NCBI RefSeq assembly: GCF_017355985.1
Contig: NZ_JAFIQU010000005.1
Location: 1 to 64,000 of the forward strand
Reading direction: 5' to 3'
DNA: 64,000 nucleotides
From: Arenibaculum pallidiluteum
GTDB lineage: Bacteria > Pseudomonadota > Alphaproteobacteria > Azospirillales > Azospirillaceae
The notes beneath the pieces are model-generated. The model had not been told where the DNA came from and did no database searches. It saw only the letters and a program-made list of their open reading frames with translations. Positions within the stretch are counted from its first letter, which is position 1; every line of letters starts with the position of its first letter. Positions 61,862 through 64,000 of this stretch are shown in pieces. Made by a program: the position numbers and the translations under genes.

Positions 61862-62739
61862 GATACCGCGTCCGCCACGTCACGACCTATACCTACTCCT
61901 CCTCCGTCCAGGTCTCCCATCATGCGGTCCGCCTGTGCCCGCGCGCGACCCCGTGGCAGAGCGCGGCATCGCCCGTGCTGTCCCTGAGGCCCGAACCCAC
62001 GGCGCTGGGAACCTGGCAGCAGGACTATTTCGGCAATCCCGTGCTGTTCTTCACGATCCAGCAGTCGCACAGCGCAATGACGGTCGAGGCCGAGACGCTG
62101 GTCGAGGTGATGCCGCCGCTGCCCGTCGACCCGCGGGCGACGCCACCCTGGGAGACCGTGCGCGCCCGCCTGCGCCGCCCGCGCGGCACGGAGGAGCGCG
62201 AAGCCGTCGAGTTCCTGTTCGACTCGCAGCGCCTCGCGCAGCACCACACGGTGACGGCCTATGCCCGCGAGAGCTTCCCGCCGGGCCGCCCGATCCTGGC
62301 CGGGGTGCTCGATCTGACGCGGCGCATCCATGCCGACTTCACATACGATCCCACCGCCACCGACGTCGACACCGCGCCGGCCGAGGTGATCCGGCTGAAG
62401 CGCGGAGTGTGCCAGGACTTCGCCCATCTCGAGATCGCCTGCCTGCGCGCCCTCGGCCTGCCGGCGCGCTATGTCAGCGGCTACATCCTGACCCACCCGC
62501 CTCCGGGCGGGGAGAAGCTGGTCGGCGGCGATGCCTCGCATGCCTGGGTCTCGGCCTTCGTGCCCGGCTCCGGCTGGATCGACGTGGACCCCACCAACAA
62601 CACGCTGGCGCGCGACGAGCACGTCACCCTCGCCTGGGGGCGCGACTACGACGATGTCAGCCCGCTCAAGGGCGTGGTGATCGGCGGCGGCGACCACTCA
62701 CTGGCCGTGACGGTGGATGTGAGCCCCGTCCGCGACTGA
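61858..62739 (+). CDS. transglutaminase-like protein (copy B)
   Basis: A 293-residue protein of the same type as copy A: YRVRHVTTYTYSSSVQVSHH begins the N-domain. The triad is Cys in LKRGVCQDFAHLEI, His in ASHAWVSAFVPGSGW and Asp in VDPTNN. The GTG start overlaps the ATP-grasp stop. It is a cytoplasmic-type protein without signal. In peptide-ligase clusters the enzyme could crosslink, hydrolyse or hydrolytically mature the ATP-grasp product. It completes the three-gene unit. Confidence 0.9.
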   Translation: MRYRVRHVTTYTYSSSVQVSHHAVRLCPRATPWQSAASPVLSLRPEPTALGTWQQDYFGNPVLFFTIQQSHSAMTVEAETLVEVMPPLPVDPRATPPWETVRARLRRPRGTEEREAVEFLFDSQRLAQHHTVTAYARESFPPGRPILAGVLDLTRRIHADFTYDPTATDVDTAPAEVIRLKRGVCQDFAHLEIACLRALGLPARYVSGYILTHPPPGGEKLVGGDASHAWVSAFVPGSGWIDVDPTNNTLARDEHVTLAWGRDYDDVSPLKGVVIGGGDHSLAVTVDVSPVRD

Positions 62740-62773
62740 GCGCGCGGCTGATGTTGCGAAGAGGAGGGCCGGC

Positions 62774-63664
62774 ATGCCGGAGGACAGGATGGTCCGCCTG
62801 CCTCGTGCGGGAGTCCGCCTTCGCCTGGCCGCGCACGGGCCGCTGGACGGGCCGCCGGTGATCCTGCTGCACGGCTTTCCCGAGACGGGCTCGGCCTGGG
62901 ACCCCGTCGCGACCACGCTGGCGGCGCAGGGGTTCCGCGTGCTGGCGCCGGACCAGCGTGGCTTCGGACGCAGCGACAGGCCACGGGGGATCGAGGCCTA
63001 TTCGCTCGACCGGCTCGCCGAGGACGTGCTCGAACTGGCCGCGTCGGAGGGGATCGGCCGTTTCGCGGTGGTCGGCCACGACTGGGGAGGGATCGTCGCC
63101 TGGTGGCTGGCGATGCGCGATCCCGCGGAGGTCTCGCGCATCGCGGTGCTCAACGCGCCCCACCCGGCGACGCTGGCGTCCTTCGCCCGCCGCAACCCGC
63201 GCCAGGCGCTGCGGAGCTGGTACGTCCTGTTCTTTCAGCTCCCCTTCCTGCCGGAGGCGGCGCTGCGTGCCCGGGGCTGCGCGCTGCTCGTGCGGAGCAT
63301 GGTGGGTACGGCCCGGCGCGGCACCTTCTCCGCCGAGGATATCGCACGCTGCCGGGCCGACTGGTCGCAGCCCGGCGCGCTGACGGCGATGCTGAACTGG
63401 TATCGGGCGTTGCGCCGCAGGGGCCCTCTTCCTTCAGGCCGGGTGCGCCTGCCGACGCTGCTGATCTGGGGCGAGCGCGACGCCTTCCTCGAGCCCGGCC
63501 TGGCCGAGACCGCGATCTCCTTGTGCGATGACGGGCGGCTGGTCCGGCTTCCCAGGGCGACGCACTGGCTGCATCACGAGGAGCCGTCGGTCGTGAGTAC
63601 GCAGCTTGCGGGGTTCCTGCGCGACGGGGCCGAGCGGGAGGAGCGGGCGCCGCAGCCCCAGTGA
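62774..63664 (+). CDS. alpha/beta hydrolase, epoxide-hydrolase-like
   Basis: A 296-residue alpha/beta hydrolase. The oxyanion motif LLHGFPETGSAWDP and the nucleophile elbow VVGHDWGGIVAWW (Asp nucleophile) are those of epoxide hydrolases and haloalkane dehalogenases. The acid is near GERDAFLEP and the His in ATHWLHHEEP. The ATG follows GAAGAGGAG and lies 34 bases after the transglutaminase gene, so co-transcription with that operon is possible. The substrate is unknown. Confidence 0.88.
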   Translation: MPEDRMVRLPRAGVRLRLAAHGPLDGPPVILLHGFPETGSAWDPVATTLAAQGFRVLAPDQRGFGRSDRPRGIEAYSLDRLAEDVLELAASEGIGRFAVVGHDWGGIVAWWLAMRDPAEVSRIAVLNAPHPATLASFARRNPRQALRSWYVLFFQLPFLPEAALRARGCALLVRSMVGTARRGTFSAEDIARCRADWSQPGALTAMLNWYRALRRRGPLPSGRVRLPTLLIWGERDAFLEPGLAETAISLCDDGRLVRLPRATHWLHHEEPSVVSTQLAGFLRDGAEREERAPQPQ

Positions 63665-63680
63665 GAACGGGTCGGCCGGC

Positions 63681-63854
63681 TCAGTGCCGCGGCACCATCG
63701 GAAAGACCATGGAGTAGCTGTTGTCGGAATCGTTCAGCGGCGGGGTTGCCGTCTCCTGCCTGACGGACAGCAAAATGGCGCCCAGAAGGACGCAGACACC
63801 GGCTAGCAGCACCCAGGCCACCGGCCAGTCACGCCCCTGCTTCGCAGGTTTCAT
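63681..63854 (-). CDS. small single-helix membrane protein
   Basis: A 57-codon frame starting ATG with a basic N-terminus (MKPAKQGRDWP), one hydrophobic helix (VAWVLLAGVCVLLGAILLS) and a polar tail ending NSYSMVFPMVPRH. The pattern is that of a single-pass inner-membrane protein with N-terminus in the cytoplasm. A weak GAGG precedes the start. It converges on the epoxide-hydrolase-like gene, whose stop is 17 bases away. I recognise no family. Confidence 0.5.
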   Translation of the reverse strand: MKPAKQGRDWPVAWVLLAGVCVLLGAILLSVRQETATPPLNDSDNSYSMVFPMVPRH

Positions 63855-64000
63855 CGGAGCCTCGCGGCGGTCGACGACCCAGCGCGACCGCTAGCAGGGT
63901 CAACAGCGGGGAGCCCCTTGCATTGCGCGGCGCCCTCTGTCAGCGGCGGTGATTGACGCGGCGCGAAAGCCATTCGCCGCCGAACTGCACCGTGGTTACC

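Noticed and set aside
1-64000. CRISPR arrays, insertion sequences, prophage genes, tRNA and rRNA genes
   Set aside because: I looked for repeat-spacer patterns, transposase or integrase proteins and RNA gene signatures and saw none. A dedicated tRNA scan could still find a gene I missed.

Overview
The window is a GC-rich (roughly 70% by eye) bacterial chromosomal segment, densely coded on both strands, with many GTG and TTG starts set by good ribosome binding sites. The gene set fits an Alphaproteobacterium, perhaps a Rhodospirillales/Acetobacteraceae-like soil or plant-associated heterotroph: glutathione-linked formaldehyde oxidation, a beta-ketoadipate operon, xylose isomerase pathway, NitT/TauT and Liv ABC importers, and a transglutaminase/ATP-grasp/alpha-E cluster. 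This placement is inference from gene content only. I saw no rRNA, tRNA, CRISPR array, transposase, integrase or phage gene.

Layout. 0-5 kb: 2-hydroxyacid dehydrogenase, AtoE-like fatty acid transporter, Crp/Fnr regulator, two tandem secreted DUF4399 proteins. 4.9-10.9 kb (minus strand): a three-gene signalling set of DUF4384/FecR-like protein, CHASE2 adenylate/guanylate cyclase and a secreted caspase-like/SH3/formylglycine-enzyme-like fusion; a soluble PAS chemoreceptor diverges from it. 12.7-18.1 kb: LacI-type regulator, xylB, xylA and an exported GH1 beta-glucosidase. 18.2-26.4 kb: ABM monooxygenase, HU, a dienelactone-hydrolase-like protein lacking its expected catalytic residues, a NitT/TauT-type ABC importer, a coiled-coil protein, and a TetR-YciI-Tag set. 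26.4-31.5 kb (minus): catI-catJ-pcaF-pcaD-pcaB for 3-oxoadipate metabolism, with a divergent MFS transporter and an IclR-like operator between them. 33.4-39.1 kb: a full Liv-type ABC importer followed by a MetE-like methyltransferase. 39.3-43.5 kb: metallophosphoesterase, a Ser/Thr kinase-UspA fusion, and the formaldehyde pair frmA-fghA. 43.7-49.9 kb: YkgJ zinc/iron cluster protein, GlxA-type regulator, alpha/beta hydrolase, and a Bcr-type MFS-thiolase-SDR run whose SDR gene is broken by three lesions. 49.9-54.4 kb (minus): GH5-like hydrolase, transglutaminase, sulfotransferase, M23 peptidase. 54.5-63.9 kb: small membrane protein, XRE/MmyB-like regulator, then the DUF2126-transglutaminase, circularly permuted ATP-grasp/alpha-E and transglutaminase operon, an epoxide-hydrolase-like protein and a small membrane protein.

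How genes work together. The pca/cat operon converts carboxymuconate to acetyl-CoA and succinyl-CoA, and the Liv and MFS transporters beside it may bring in aromatic acids. The xyl genes feed xylose into the pentose phosphate pathway, with the GH1 enzyme possibly releasing sugars outside the cytoplasm. FrmA and FghA detoxify formaldehyde. The least understood loci, and the best candidates for undescribed biology, are the caspase/cyclase/DUF4384 set, the transglutaminase/ATP-grasp/alpha-E cluster and the kinase-UspA gene paired with a phosphoesterase. Short palindromes in front of several regulators and operons look like operators and are listed separately.
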